In this document: piece by piece, positions 24,571-33,371 of the stretch | Numbering within the stretch: the first letter of the stretch is position 1 | Layout: each line of letters opens with the position of its first letter | Assembly: GCA_041399085.1 (NCBI GenBank) | Contig: JAWKTM010000017.1 | Coordinates: 62,001 to 126,000, forward strand | Source: JAWKTM01 sp041399085 | GTDB taxonomy: Bacteria > Planctomycetota > Planctomycetia > Pirellulales > Pirellulaceae | Length of the DNA stretch: 64,000 nt | Direction of reading: 5' to 3' | Position numbers and translations under genes: made by a program | The notes under the pieces: model-generated | Database searches by the model: none | What the model was told of the DNA's origin: nothing | Seen by the model: only the letters and a program-made list of their open reading frames with translations

Positions 24571-25719
24571 TTAGCGGCTGGCCGTGCGAGCGTAGGCCGC
24601 GCCGACGCTGCGACGAGGCACTTCGACCAGAGTCGGCGTGGCGTCGCAACTGATGCCGTCGATCGTCTTGGGGATGATGCCCATTTGAGCTTGGCCCCCG
24701 ATCCCGGCTGGCCGAGCCGAATAGGTGGCGATGATCTCGCGGATGTCCTTCCGCACCGCCGGTTGGCCGTCGGGTCCGGCCGCTTCGTACTCGTTGAAGC
24801 TGCCGACCGTCACGATGCTGGCGAAGCGATCGTGGAACTCATAAGCCTCGACGCCACGGCGGCGCAGGGCCAATGTCAAACGATGAGCTTTGTCGGCCGC
24901 CACGACCAGCTTGTCCGAGGCGTCGCGACTGTTGCTCAGCTTCTCGACCTTGTTGGGATCCACCGTGACTTCGCCGCCGAACGTGGCGACTTGCACCGTG
25001 TACTTGCCGGGATTGTCCAGCAAACTGTGCTCGACGCCCTTATTCATGTCGATCACAAAGGAATCGAGACCGCCGGCGTTGAAGTACTCTTCGGGCAGCA
25101 ACGGATTCCGCGTGATGAAGGCAGCGCCGAGCGGCCCGCGTTGGTCGCGCTCGTCGTTCATGTTCATCTGGTCGCGCAGCTTCTGCACGACCTTCCAACG
25201 CTGAATCGTCCACTTGCCCGTTTCCGGATTTAGCGAACGGGGCATCGACGCTTTGATCGTGTCCAACGTCTTCTGGGCTTGTGGATCGTCGAACGTTTCG
25301 TACTCGCCCACCAACACGGCATAGCCCGAGAATTTGGTGGCGTTCACGTACCGCATCTTCTTCGGCCGACCGTAACGGTCGACGCCGCGACCCTCGACCG
25401 GTTCGGTGAAGTCGTAAACCTGTTCGTGCATGTAGGCCGGCACGTTATAACGGCTGCGCATTTCCAGCACCAAATCGCGAGCCTCTTTTTCGGCCTGCAT
25501 GCTCGTGAACGTGGCGGCCAAAATCATCCACGGCCCGTGGTCTTCGGTCAGCGTGTAGGTTTTGTTCGGATCGGCCTCGACGCGACGCTTGAACGGAATC
25601 AGCGATTGCCAAGGCGGAGCGGCCAACGCCGCGGCCGAACCAGTCAGCATTCCGATCGCAACCAGCGACAGCAAAACGAAACGAACTTGACAGACAAACG
25701 TGCAACGGCGACGGCGCAT
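24571..25719 (-). CDS. Secreted 382-aa conserved hypothetical protein
   Basis: An exported protein with an arginine-rich n-region (M-R-R-R-R-C-T-F) and a hydrophobic segment ending A-A-L-A-A-P (cleavage about residue 34). The start at 25719 puts this signal peptide at the N-terminus; 28 upstream codons read as non-coding. Two similar halves are hinted at by the phrases G-P-W-M-I-L-A-A-T-F near residue 65 and K-Y-T-V-Q-V-A-T-F-G-G near residue 240, each followed by a helix with charged residues. This is the beta-alpha pattern of SPOR-like domains (V-x-V-A-x-F ... A-x-x-L-x-x-R). The SPOR link, and hence peptidoglycan binding, is an inference. It is monocistronic as far as visible. Confidence 0.78.
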   Translation of the reverse strand: MRRRRCTFVCQVRFVLLSLVAIGMLTGSAAALAAPPWQSLIPFKRRVEADPNKTYTLTEDHGPWMILAATFTSMQAEKEARDLVLEMRSRYNVPAYMHEQVYDFTEPVEGRGVDRYGRPKKMRYVNATKFSGYAVLVGEYETFDDPQAQKTLDTIKASMPRSLNPETGKWTIQRWKVVQKLRDQMNMNDERDQRGPLGAAFITRNPLLPEEYFNAGGLDSFVIDMNKGVEHSLLDNPGKYTVQVATFGGEVTVDPNKVEKLSNSRDASDKLVVAADKAHRLTLALRRRGVEAYEFHDRFASIVTVGSFNEYEAAGPDGQPAVRKDIREIIATYSARPAGIGGQAQMGIIPKTIDGISCDATPTLVEVPRRSVGAAYARTASR

Positions 25720-25901
25720 GAAATGACCTCGCGATCTCGAACGAGAAGATTCTGGACAAGGGGCGGGGAACTTATCACATCCCCCCAGCCGTTTCCAGGT
25801 CAAAAAATTCGGAAGTTCGAGCGTGCGAGCGTGCCGACGAGCAGGCGAGAACCAAGCCGACTACTGTGATCCACTAGGGCGTAGGGATTTTAGGCCGGCG
25901 A

Positions 25902-28040
25902 CTAAATCCGCTTGAAACGCTTGTCCAACTCTTCTTTCGTGAACAGCAGCGCCGTCGGCCGGCCGTGGGGACAGTGATGCGTGTCGTGGAACAAGTGCCG
26001 CTGTTCCAACAACGCCGAGACCTCTTCCGGCGAGAGGCGGTCGCCGGCCTTGATTGCCGCCTTGCAGGAGATCATGTGCAGCAGTTCGTCGATCACGTCG
26101 CGAGCGTCGGGCGTTTTGCCTTCGGACATCAATTGATCCACGATCTGCCGCAACAGTTCGGCCGGATTCAAATTCGCCAACATCGCGGGGTAGCCGGTAA
26201 CCAGCACCGTGTCGCCGCCAAACGGCTCGACGTCGATGCCGATTTGAGCCAGCGTTTCGCGAGCTTCCAACACGGCGGCGGCTTCGGCCGGCAACAAAGT
26301 CACGGGTTCGGGCACCAACAACCGCTGCTTTTCGATCGCCCCGCCCAACACCTTGTCGCGAATCTGTTCGTAGATCACACGCTCGTGCAAAGCGTGTTGA
26401 TCGACCACCAAGATGCCTTGCGAGTTCTCGGTGATGAGATAGCGGTTGTGAAGCTGGATGCCGGTTTGGCAAGCGGCCGGTGACGTGGCCGACCCGGTGG
26501 CTGTCGTCGTCGAGAACTCGGCCGACGCCAGGCCGCTCGCCGCCACCTCGGGATGAACCGCCGTTGTTGCCGGCGTCGTAGTCGGCGTTGAAGCTCTTGC
26601 GGCGTGCGAAGTCGGAACTGGCGGCAGATCGGGCAAGTCGACGAGATCGTAATCGCCGCGCGGAGCGGTCGACGAACGTTCGCCGCCGCGATCCACGGTT
26701 GGTTCACCGGGCAAACGCGTGGTGGCGGGTGCGGCGTGCGTCGAGTCGCCGGGCGGAGCAACCGCGGTGGTCTGCGACGGCGCGAAAGTTAGCCGGCCAT
26801 CGTCGAACGGTTTGAACGGCGGGATGCCTCGGGGATTGGCGGCGTATTGCAGCGCCAAGCGGGCTTGTTGCGAGCCGGCCGTGGCGGTGTTCGAGCCGCC
26901 GGGAAGTTGCCGCCGAGCCCAGTCGCTCAACTCGGAATCGGCCGCATGAGCCGCGTCGACTCGCGAGCCCGCGGCGTTCGGCCCCAAGCCTCCAGCAGCG
27001 CTGTTGCCAGCGGCTTGTTCCGCGTCGGCCTTTCCCACGCGAGCCGTCATGTCGGTCGAGAGAAACTTGCGTCGCAGCGAACCGAGCAACACGCTGTACA
27101 ACCGCGAGCCGTCCTGGAAACGCACTTCCAGTTTCGTCGGATGAACGTTCACGTCGACCATCTCGGGCGGCATGTTCAATTGCAGAAAAGCGATCGGAAA
27201 CCGGCCGGTCATTAGCAGCCCGCGATAGGCTTCGCCCAACGCGTGCTGGAGCGCTCGATCGCGAATGTGCCGACCGTTCAGGAACACGTACTGCATCCGA
27301 TTGCTGCCGCGACTATGGCTCGGATCGGCCACCAATCCACGCAACGTGACGTCGCCGTCCTGACCTTCGATGTCGATCAAAGCTCCGGCCAAATCGGCGT
27401 CGAACAGCTTGGCGATCCGCTCGCGCCAATCGCTGATCGGCGGCAAATCGTGCAGCGTCCGGCCGTTGTGAGCGAACGTGAAATGCACGTCGGGGAAAGC
27501 CAACGCGATGCGGGTGAACGCTTCGATCGCGTGTCCCATCTCGGTCTGCGTCGTGCGCAAGAATTTGCGGCGAACCGGCGTGTTGAAGAACAGATTGCGA
27601 ACTTCGATCGTCGTGCCGACCGGAGCGCCACACGGAGCCAGCGGCCGAATCTCGCCGCCGATCACTTCCATCTCCGCCCCGGCCTCGTCATCGCTTTGCC
27701 GACTGCGAATCTGAAAGTGGCTGATCTCGGCGATCGACGCCAACGCCTCGCCGCGGAATCCGAGCGACCGGACCGAAAACAGATCGTCGGCGTCGCTGAT
27801 TTTGCTCGTGGCGTGGCTGGCCACGGCCAACACCAACTGCTCGGCGCTAATGCCACAACCGTTGTCCGCCACGCGCACCAAAGTGCTGCCGCCTCCTTCG
27901 ATCGCCACATCCACACGCGTGGCGCCGGCGTCGACCGAGTTCTCGACCAACTCCTTGACGACGCTCGAAGGCCGTTCGATCACTTCGCCCGCCGCGATCT
28001 TGTTAATCACGCTGGGCGGCAGTTGGCGGATGATAGGCAT
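25902..28040 (-). CDS. mutL: DNA mismatch repair protein MutL
   Basis: A 712-aa MutL, the ATP-driven linker protein of mismatch repair. The N-terminal GHKL ATPase is intact: V-I-N-K-I-A-A-G-E-V, E-L-V-E-N-S-V-D-A-G-A, D-N-G-C-G-I and S-L-G-F-R-G-E-A-L. A long disordered middle (about 340-520) is rich in A, T and P. The C-terminal dimerisation domain has D-Q-H-A-L-H-E-R-V-I-Y-E, which fits the D-Q-H-A-x2-E-x4-E metal-binding motif of endonuclease-type MutL, and C-P-H-G-R-P near the end. It should therefore nick DNA itself, as in bacteria lacking MutH. The ATG at 28040 is the usual M-P-I-I-R-Q-L-P start. No mutS lies nearby. Confidence 0.95.
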   Translation of the reverse strand: MPIIRQLPPSVINKIAAGEVIERPSSVVKELVENSVDAGATRVDVAIEGGGSTLVRVADNGCGISAEQLVLAVASHATSKISDADDLFSVRSLGFRGEALASIAEISHFQIRSRQSDDEAGAEMEVIGGEIRPLAPCGAPVGTTIEVRNLFFNTPVRRKFLRTTQTEMGHAIEAFTRIALAFPDVHFTFAHNGRTLHDLPPISDWRERIAKLFDADLAGALIDIEGQDGDVTLRGLVADPSHSRGSNRMQYVFLNGRHIRDRALQHALGEAYRGLLMTGRFPIAFLQLNMPPEMVDVNVHPTKLEVRFQDGSRLYSVLLGSLRRKFLSTDMTARVGKADAEQAAGNSAAGGLGPNAAGSRVDAAHAADSELSDWARRQLPGGSNTATAGSQQARLALQYAANPRGIPPFKPFDDGRLTFAPSQTTAVAPPGDSTHAAPATTRLPGEPTVDRGGERSSTAPRGDYDLVDLPDLPPVPTSHAARASTPTTTPATTAVHPEVAASGLASAEFSTTTATGSATSPAACQTGIQLHNRYLITENSQGILVVDQHALHERVIYEQIRDKVLGGAIEKQRLLVPEPVTLLPAEAAAVLEARETLAQIGIDVEPFGGDTVLVTGYPAMLANLNPAELLRQIVDQLMSEGKTPDARDVIDELLHMISCKAAIKAGDRLSPEEVSALLEQRHLFHDTHHCPHGRPTALLFTKEELDKRFKRI

Positions 28041-28182
28041 GAACTTGAATGGGATTCGCAAGGAGAAGTTCGGAAAGGCGCGCGACCGTGCAGCGTTCGC
28101 AAATTCTATGGCTCGGCCGAGTCAGGCCGAACCCCCGCGAGCCGAACCCCCGTCGCGCCTAACCCCGTTGCGTCCAATCCCG

Positions 28183-29613
28183 TCATTCCGCACTCACTTC
28201 GCCGTCCTTGCCGATTTGGTACTTTTCCAGCTTGCGGTACAGCGTGCGGGAGCCGATCGCCAGAATCCGAGCCGCCTCTTCGCGGTTGTTGTTCGTCAGC
28301 TTCAGAGTTTCCGTGATCGCCCACTGCTCGATATCTTCCATCGACTTGCCGATCAAACCCATTCGACCGTCGTCGGCTTGAGCCAGCGCGGCTTCATCCA
28401 CTTCGGCCAGTTCGGGCGGCAAGTCATCCAGGTCCAGCACGCCATCAATGTCCAGCACCACCATCGTTTCCACGGCGTTGCGAAGCTGCCGCACGTTGCC
28501 CGGCCAGTCATACGAAAACAGCCGCTTGGTTACTTCCGGCGAAATCCCTTTCACGGATTTCTTGTGACGCTTCGTGAATTGTTTGCGGAAGTGATCGACC
28601 AACGGCACGATGTCCTCGCGACGCTCGCGGAGGCTGGGCAGTTCGATCGTCACGACCTTCAACCGGAAATACAAATCGTTGCGAAAGCGATTGTCCTGTA
28701 CCGCTTCTTCCAGATGCCGATTGGTCGCCGACAACACGCGGACATTCACGCGTATCGGTTTGTTGTCGCCCACGCGCGTGATCTGATGTTCTTCCAACAC
28801 CCGCAGCAGCTTGCTCTGCGTATTCAGCGGCATGTCGCCCACTTCGTCCAAGAACAACGTGCCGCCGTTGGCATACTCGAACGCGCCGGCTCGATCGGTA
28901 ACCGCGTCGGTATAAGCCCCCTTCACGTGGCCAAACAACTCGCTCTCGACCAAATTCTCGGCGACCGCCGCACAGTTCAGCGGCACGATTCGCTTGCCCT
29001 TGCGAGGACTGTTCTGATGAATCGCCTGAGCGATCAACTCCTTGCCCGTGCCGCTCTCGCCCGTGATCAACACCGTGGCGTCGGTCGGCGCGATCCGCTT
29101 GATCCGCTCAATCACCCGGCCCATCTTTTCGCTGGCGTAGATGATGCCCTCAAAGCCGAATCGTTCGTCCAGCCGCTGAGTCAGCTCCAAGTTCGTCCGC
29201 CGCAACCGCACGGCGTCGGCCGCCTTCTCCGTCGTGGCTCGTAACCGGGTCGGCGTGATTGGCTTTTCCAGAAAGTTAAATGCGCCCAACTGCATCGCCT
29301 CGACGGCCTTCGGCACGGTGGCGTGGCCCGTCACCATGATGACTTCCGCGTCCGGCAAAGCTTGCTTGGCGCGAGCCAGAATCTCCATCCCGTCGACGTC
29401 GTTCATCACTAAGTCGGTGATGATGATGTCGAAGTTGTCCTGGGCCACGCGCCGAGCTCCCTCGGGCCCCGACGTGGCTTTCACGCACTCGTAGCCCACT
29501 CGCTCCAAGCTTTCCGTCATGGCTTGAGCGTGGGCCGGATCGTTGTCGACGATCAACACGCGCAACGGCGGTCCCGCCGTCGCGACTTCTTCGGTGATTT
29601 CGTTGGCGTTCAT
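28183..29613 (-). CDS. NtrC-type sigma-54 response regulator with divergent GAFTGA loop
   Basis: A 476-aa three-domain regulator. The receiver domain (about 18-135) has the acidic pair near D23/D25, phospho-acceptor D67 (I-T-D-L-V-M), and K117 (E-K-P). The AAA+ domain (about 152-390) has Walker A G-E-S-G-T-G-K-E (185-192) and Walker B F-L-D-E-V-G-D-M. The sigma-54 contact loop reads G-A-Y-T-D-A (232-237) in place of G-A-F-T-G-A. A Fis-type helix-turn-helix closes the protein (E-E-A-A-R-I-L-A-I-G-S-R-T-L-Y-R-K-L). It lies upstream of mutL on the same strand with 142 bp between; that gap holds short CCGAACCCCC repeats. The partner kinase is not adjacent. Family is certain; whether it activates sigma-54 in the normal way is uncertain. 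Confidence 0.92.
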   Translation of the reverse strand: MNANEITEEVATAGPPLRVLIVDNDPAHAQAMTESLERVGYECVKATSGPEGARRVAQDNFDIIITDLVMNDVDGMEILARAKQALPDAEVIMVTGHATVPKAVEAMQLGAFNFLEKPITPTRLRATTEKAADAVRLRRTNLELTQRLDERFGFEGIIYASEKMGRVIERIKRIAPTDATVLITGESGTGKELIAQAIHQNSPRKGKRIVPLNCAAVAENLVESELFGHVKGAYTDAVTDRAGAFEYANGGTLFLDEVGDMPLNTQSKLLRVLEEHQITRVGDNKPIRVNVRVLSATNRHLEEAVQDNRFRNDLYFRLKVVTIELPSLRERREDIVPLVDHFRKQFTKRHKKSVKGISPEVTKRLFSYDWPGNVRQLRNAVETMVVLDIDGVLDLDDLPPELAEVDEAALAQADDGRMGLIGKSMEDIEQWAITETLKLTNNNREEAARILAIGSRTLYRKLEKYQIGKDGEVSAE

Positions 29614-29786
29614 AGGCCGGATAATACAAGATGCCGGCGCGGCGGACGAGGGACGGACGGATGACGCATTAAGAAACGCCGATCAGCTCCAACGCGAGGG
29701 TTTCCGCAACCTAAGCTTCTCTAGCCGCCGAGCGCGGCGCGTGTTGTGGGCAGGGCAACGCAAACCTTAAGATCGCTATATCTCGC

Positions 29787-30896
29787 ATGGACCTCACCAA
29801 CGATTGTCACCCCGTTTTCGATGGGTTGCTGCGCCGCTGCGTCGAGCTGAACGCTTCGGACATTCACATTACCAGCTCGGTCGAACCGTACTATCGCGTG
29901 GACAACGCGGTCATCAAGGATGGCGAGGAGTCGATTTCCGCCAAGACAGTTGCCGAAATCGTCGATAGCCTGCTGACGCCCCAACAATGGGAAGTGCTGC
30001 GGCAAGAAATGTCGATCGACGTGGCATTCTTCTGGGAAAATTGGCAGCGTTTCCGAGTCAACGTGTTCTACCAACGCAACTCGCTGGCGATGGCCATTCG
30101 GCGGTTGGATGACAAGTACCGTTCGTTCGCCGAATTGCATTTACCCACGCGATTGTCCGAGTTGGCCGAGTACCCACATGGTTTGGTGATTGTGACCGGG
30201 CCGACCGGCAGCGGCAAATCGACGACGCTGGCCACCGTGATCAACGAGATCAATCTCCGCCGCCAAGGCCACGTGATCACGATCGAAGACCCGATCGAGT
30301 ACGTGCATCGCAATAAACAATGTTTGATCCAACAACGGCAGCTTTACACGGATGTCCCGTCGTTCGCCTCGGCCGTGCGAGCCGCGTTGCGAGAAGATCC
30401 CGACGTGCTGTTGGTCGGCGAAATGCGAGACATGGCCACGATCCGAGCCGCGGTGACGGCCGCCGAAACGGGGCATCTGGTGTTTTCGACGCTGCATACG
30501 GGTGAAGCCATTGGCGCGATCGACCGGATGATCAGCGTCTTTCCGGCCGAAGAACAAGTGGCGGTGCGCGATCAGCTTTCCCGCGTGCTGCGATGCGTGG
30601 TGTCCCAGCGATTGGTCGCGCGCGCCGACCATCACGGTCGAGTCCCCGCGGTGGAGATTATGCAAGTGAACGACGCGGTGTCGAATTTGATCCGCATCGG
30701 CCAATCGAATCAGATCGAGTCGGTAATGCAAACTGGCGGCACGGAAGGGATGATGATTCTGGAGCAATCACTGGCCGAGCTCACCGCCCGCCGCCTGATC
30801 GACGAATCCGAAGCCGCCACGATCGCCCGCGACCGCAACGTCTACACATCGCGTCTAGCCGTCGCCCGCCAAATGTTCAAAGCCCAAGCGGTGTAG
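29787..30896 (+). CDS. pilT: Type IV pilus retraction ATPase PilT
   Basis: A 369-aa secretion-family ATPase of the PilT type, the motor that retracts type IV pili from the cytoplasmic side. The N-terminal domain (about 1-110) contains L-N-A-S-D-I-H-I-T. Walker A is G-P-T-G-S-G-K-S-T (138-146), the Asp box contains I-T-I-E-D-P-I-E-Y, Walker B is D-P-D-V-L-L-V-G-E-M-R-D, and the His box reads F-S-T-L-H-T-G-E-A. The residue order and length fit PilT rather than the assembly ATPase PilB. It is divergent from the NtrC-type regulator gene (173 bp), an arrangement that could let that regulator act on it. No pilus structural genes flank it. Confidence 0.92.
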   Translation: MDLTNDCHPVFDGLLRRCVELNASDIHITSSVEPYYRVDNAVIKDGEESISAKTVAEIVDSLLTPQQWEVLRQEMSIDVAFFWENWQRFRVNVFYQRNSLAMAIRRLDDKYRSFAELHLPTRLSELAEYPHGLVIVTGPTGSGKSTTLATVINEINLRRQGHVITIEDPIEYVHRNKQCLIQQRQLYTDVPSFASAVRAALREDPDVLLVGEMRDMATIRAAVTAAETGHLVFSTLHTGEAIGAIDRMISVFPAEEQVAVRDQLSRVLRCVVSQRLVARADHHGRVPAVEIMQVNDAVSNLIRIGQSNQIESVMQTGGTEGMMILEQSLAELTARRLIDESEAATIARDRNVYTSRLAVARQMFKAQAV

Positions 30897-30928
30897 CTTC
30901 CCAGCGCTACGTTTTACATCCCGCACTT

Positions 30929-31075
30929 CGTACTCGTACTCGTACTCCTACTCGCCACTCGCGCCGATTCGCGCAAGGCGCTGCCGGTGATTCGAATGGG
31001 AATAAATGTTCGGTTCACAGGACGGCGCGGGTTGCGAGTAGGAGAACGAGTACCGCTTCGCTGAGTACGAGTAGG
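30929..31075. repeat. GTACTC-type dispersed repeat, copy 3 (inverted pair)
   Basis: The 322-bp gap between pilT and groES holds CGTACTCGTACTCGTACTCC-type repeats at 30929-30954. A further copy at 31031-31075 is in the opposite orientation and includes GAACGAGTACCGCTTCGCTG. Both belong to the family at 22645 and 24353. I see no gene or clear terminator in the gap. Confidence 0.7.
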
Positions 31076-31218
31076 AATCGGTGTGGTGGTGCGGGGCTGT
31101 TTGGCGAGCGCGGGCTGGTCTGCATAACGCTCGTTTCCCGAGTGTCCCGCTATGTCGATGGGCGGCCGGTGATTGCGGTTTCGGCTGGGCGCGTCGATGC
31201 GAACCGCGCGGGTTTGGC

Positions 31219-31506
31219 CTAGTCCAGAACGGCTAGGATGTCGTCTTCGCTGATGACCAGCAGATCGTCGTCGTTGATTTTGACTTCGGTTCCGACCCAA
31301 TTGCCGAAGACGACGCGGTCGCCTTCCTTCACTTGATGAGCGGCTCGTTCGCCGCTGGCCAGCCGCCGGCCATCGCCCACCGACAACACGCGGCCTTCCT
31401 GCGGTTTGCGTTGGGCGGCGCTGGGCAACACGATGCCGCCCGAGGTGGTTTCTTCCGCCTCGAGACGTTTGACGACGATGTTGTCGCCGATCGGCACGAT
31501 CTTCAT
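31219..31506 (-). CDS. groES: Co-chaperonin GroES
   Basis: A 95-aa Cpn10 that caps the GroEL folding chamber. It begins M-K-I-V-P-I-G-D-N-I-V-V-K-R-L. The mobile loop is E-E-T-T-S-G-G-I-V-L-P, and the end reads L-L-V-I-S-E-D-D-I-L-A-V-L-D. Length is normal. No groEL lies downstream: the next 320 bp are repeats, followed by pilT on the other strand. It therefore stands apart from its usual partner. Planctomycetes often carry several groES/groEL copies, so this may be a secondary copy. No CIRCE-like inverted repeat was seen upstream. Confidence 0.93.
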   Translation of the reverse strand: MKIVPIGDNIVVKRLEAEETTSGGIVLPSAAQRKPQEGRVLSVGDGRRLASGERAAHQVKEGDRVVFGNWVGTEVKINDDDLLVISEDDILAVLD

Positions 31507-31745
31507 GAGAGTCTCTCTAGTTTCAGGAACCGCCGGCTCGTCGATCCGCTCCGGCGAAAGGGTAAGCGGAGATTGTGGCACGATCACCGGACCCGATCAA
31601 GACTCGCCGACACCGCCCGAGGGGGTCGCGTCGCCCGCCCCGCCGATTCCGGGTCAACTTTCGTCGGCGACCTTGACGATAGTATCGATTGCAGCGATTG
31701 CCGCAGGCAGATTGCAGTGTCGCCCGACGTACAACGGATTGGTTC

Positions 31746-33311
31746 ATGCGCGACGGCCAAAATCACGAGTCGAAACCTCTTCGCGACGGTCAACGGGCCG
31801 GCGCCGACGGGCTGCCTCCGCACACGCGGATCGATCCGCCGCACCCCAGCGGTTTGGCGTCCTCGGGCGGTGCGGCCGACACACGCGAGTCGGTGGCGGC
31901 CGCGTCCGAAGCTCGGTCGGCGAGTGCCGAGCAATCAGGCCGAGCGAAGCGCGCCGGCGAAACGAACTCGGCCGCGGCGACTACCGCCACTGCGGCGACG
32001 ACGAGCGCGTCGGCCACCGTGGCTCAGGTTCGCAATCAAGCTCGGCAGCTTGCGACACATCTGCGCAACAAACAGCGCGAGCTGGACCGCCGCGAATCAC
32101 AACTACACGCTCAGACCGCCAAACTAGACGATGACCTGCGGGCTTCGCGGCTGTGGGTGCGCGAGCGGGTTCAGTATTTCGCGGAGTTGGAGCAAAAACT
32201 ATTTGAGCAGCGAGCGGCGATCGAACAACAGGCGGCGGCGATCGCGGCGGCCGAAGTGGCCGCCGACAGCGATTTTCAGCGTCGTGATCGCGAGCTGCAA
32301 CGGCGCGAACGCGAGCTGCGGCGGCTGGAACAGGACTTGCGCAAGGAACGCCAGCGGCTGGAAACGCGAACCGCGGCGCTCGAGACGGCCGAGGCCCGCG
32401 GGCGAGCGGAGCTGGAACAGGCGCGGCAGGTCGTGACGTTGGCCGAGCAGCAGGCGGCTCGGCAACGCGTCGAGTTCGACGAGCTTCAAGATCGGCTGTT
32501 GCGAAATCACAATCGCCGCCGGGACGCGTTGGAAGCCATGTATCGCGAGCTTCAGCAGCGTCAGGCGGAACACGACCCGGCAGATCTGCGTCGCGAGCTG
32601 CAACGGGCTTTGGACCAATTACAAGACCGATCGCGGCAACTGGATCGGCAGCAAGCGACGCTGGACAGTCACGCCGCGGAGTTGGCGGCCGAGAAACAGC
32701 GGCTCGTCGAAACTCGGGCAGCCGAACAGAAGCGCTGGAAGGCGGCTCAGCAGGCAGCCGAGCAACAGCAGGCTCGCACGGTCCGCGAATTGGACGAACA
32801 ACGCCGGCGGCTTCGCGACGAAGCCGATTCGATCGAACAAAGCCGCACGGTGGTCGAACGGATGCGCGCGGACGTGGCGGCCATGCATCGCGAGGCGATC
32901 GAGTCGCGTTTGGCCGCCGAGCAGTTGCAGGCTCATTTGGCGACCGCCGGTTCGCCAGCCGAAATCACGAAACAGTTGGCCGAACGCCGCAATCGCTTGG
33001 CGGATGCCTTCGCGTTAGAGCGCCGCGTGGTATCCGAACAGCAGGCGGAGTTGCGGGCCTTGGCGGCCGAGTTGCTCGAACAGCAATCGTCGTTGAATGG
33101 CGAACGCGAGCAGTTGAATCAGTGGCTGCGTCGTCAGGAAAATGATCTGGAACAGCAAGCCGCCCGCTTGATCGCTCGCGAACACGAGCTGAATCGCCAG
33201 CAGCAGACGTTCGCCGAACGCGAACAGGTGTGGGCGAATCAGCGGTCCGAACTGCAACATCAAATCCGCGAGCTGATGTCGCAACTTCGCGACGCGAACA
33301 AGGCGGCATAG
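31746..33311 (+). CDS. Long coiled-coil protein of unknown function
   Basis: A 521-aa protein. The first 90 residues are low-complexity (P, G, A, S, R). From about residue 90 to the end it is an almost continuous coiled coil rich in Q, R, E, A and L, with heptad-like strings such as R-R-E-R-E-L-R-R-L-E-Q-D-L-R-K-E. No Walker motif is present, so it is not an SMC/Rad50 ATPase despite superficial similarity. No signal peptide or membrane anchor is visible, so a cytoplasmic scaffold or cytoskeletal role is possible but is only a guess. The ATG at 31746 was chosen as the first within the likely coding stretch. A strong hairpin follows 3 bp after the stop. Confidence 0.75.
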   Translation: MRDGQNHESKPLRDGQRAGADGLPPHTRIDPPHPSGLASSGGAADTRESVAAASEARSASAEQSGRAKRAGETNSAAATTATAATTSASATVAQVRNQARQLATHLRNKQRELDRRESQLHAQTAKLDDDLRASRLWVRERVQYFAELEQKLFEQRAAIEQQAAAIAAAEVAADSDFQRRDRELQRRERELRRLEQDLRKERQRLETRTAALETAEARGRAELEQARQVVTLAEQQAARQRVEFDELQDRLLRNHNRRRDALEAMYRELQQRQAEHDPADLRRELQRALDQLQDRSRQLDRQQATLDSHAAELAAEKQRLVETRAAEQKRWKAAQQAAEQQQARTVRELDEQRRRLRDEADSIEQSRTVVERMRADVAAMHREAIESRLAAEQLQAHLATAGSPAEITKQLAERRNRLADAFALERRVVSEQQAELRALAAELLEQQSSLNGEREQLNQWLRRQENDLEQQAARLIAREHELNRQQQTFAEREQVWANQRSELQHQIRELMSQLRDANKAA

Positions 33312-33314
33312 TCT

Positions 33315-33343
33315 CGTCTCCTTTCGCCGAGCGAAAGGAGACG
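33315..33343. terminator. Perfect 13-bp hairpin between convergent genes
   Basis: CGTCTCCTTTCGC (33315-33327) and GCGAAAGGAGACG (33331-33343) pair perfectly around a 3-base loop, between the coiled-coil gene (ends 33311) and the converging GDSL hydrolase gene (ends 33372). No long T-run follows on either side, so it is a probable bidirectional terminator or 3'-end stabiliser. Confidence 0.7.
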
Positions 33344-33371
33344 ATCTTGAATTCGACTTCTTCGCGGGCGA

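Noticed and set aside
31746..33311. SMC-type chromosome segregation protein
   Set aside because: It is only a coiled coil; there is no Walker A, Walker B or hinge, so the SMC name would mislead.
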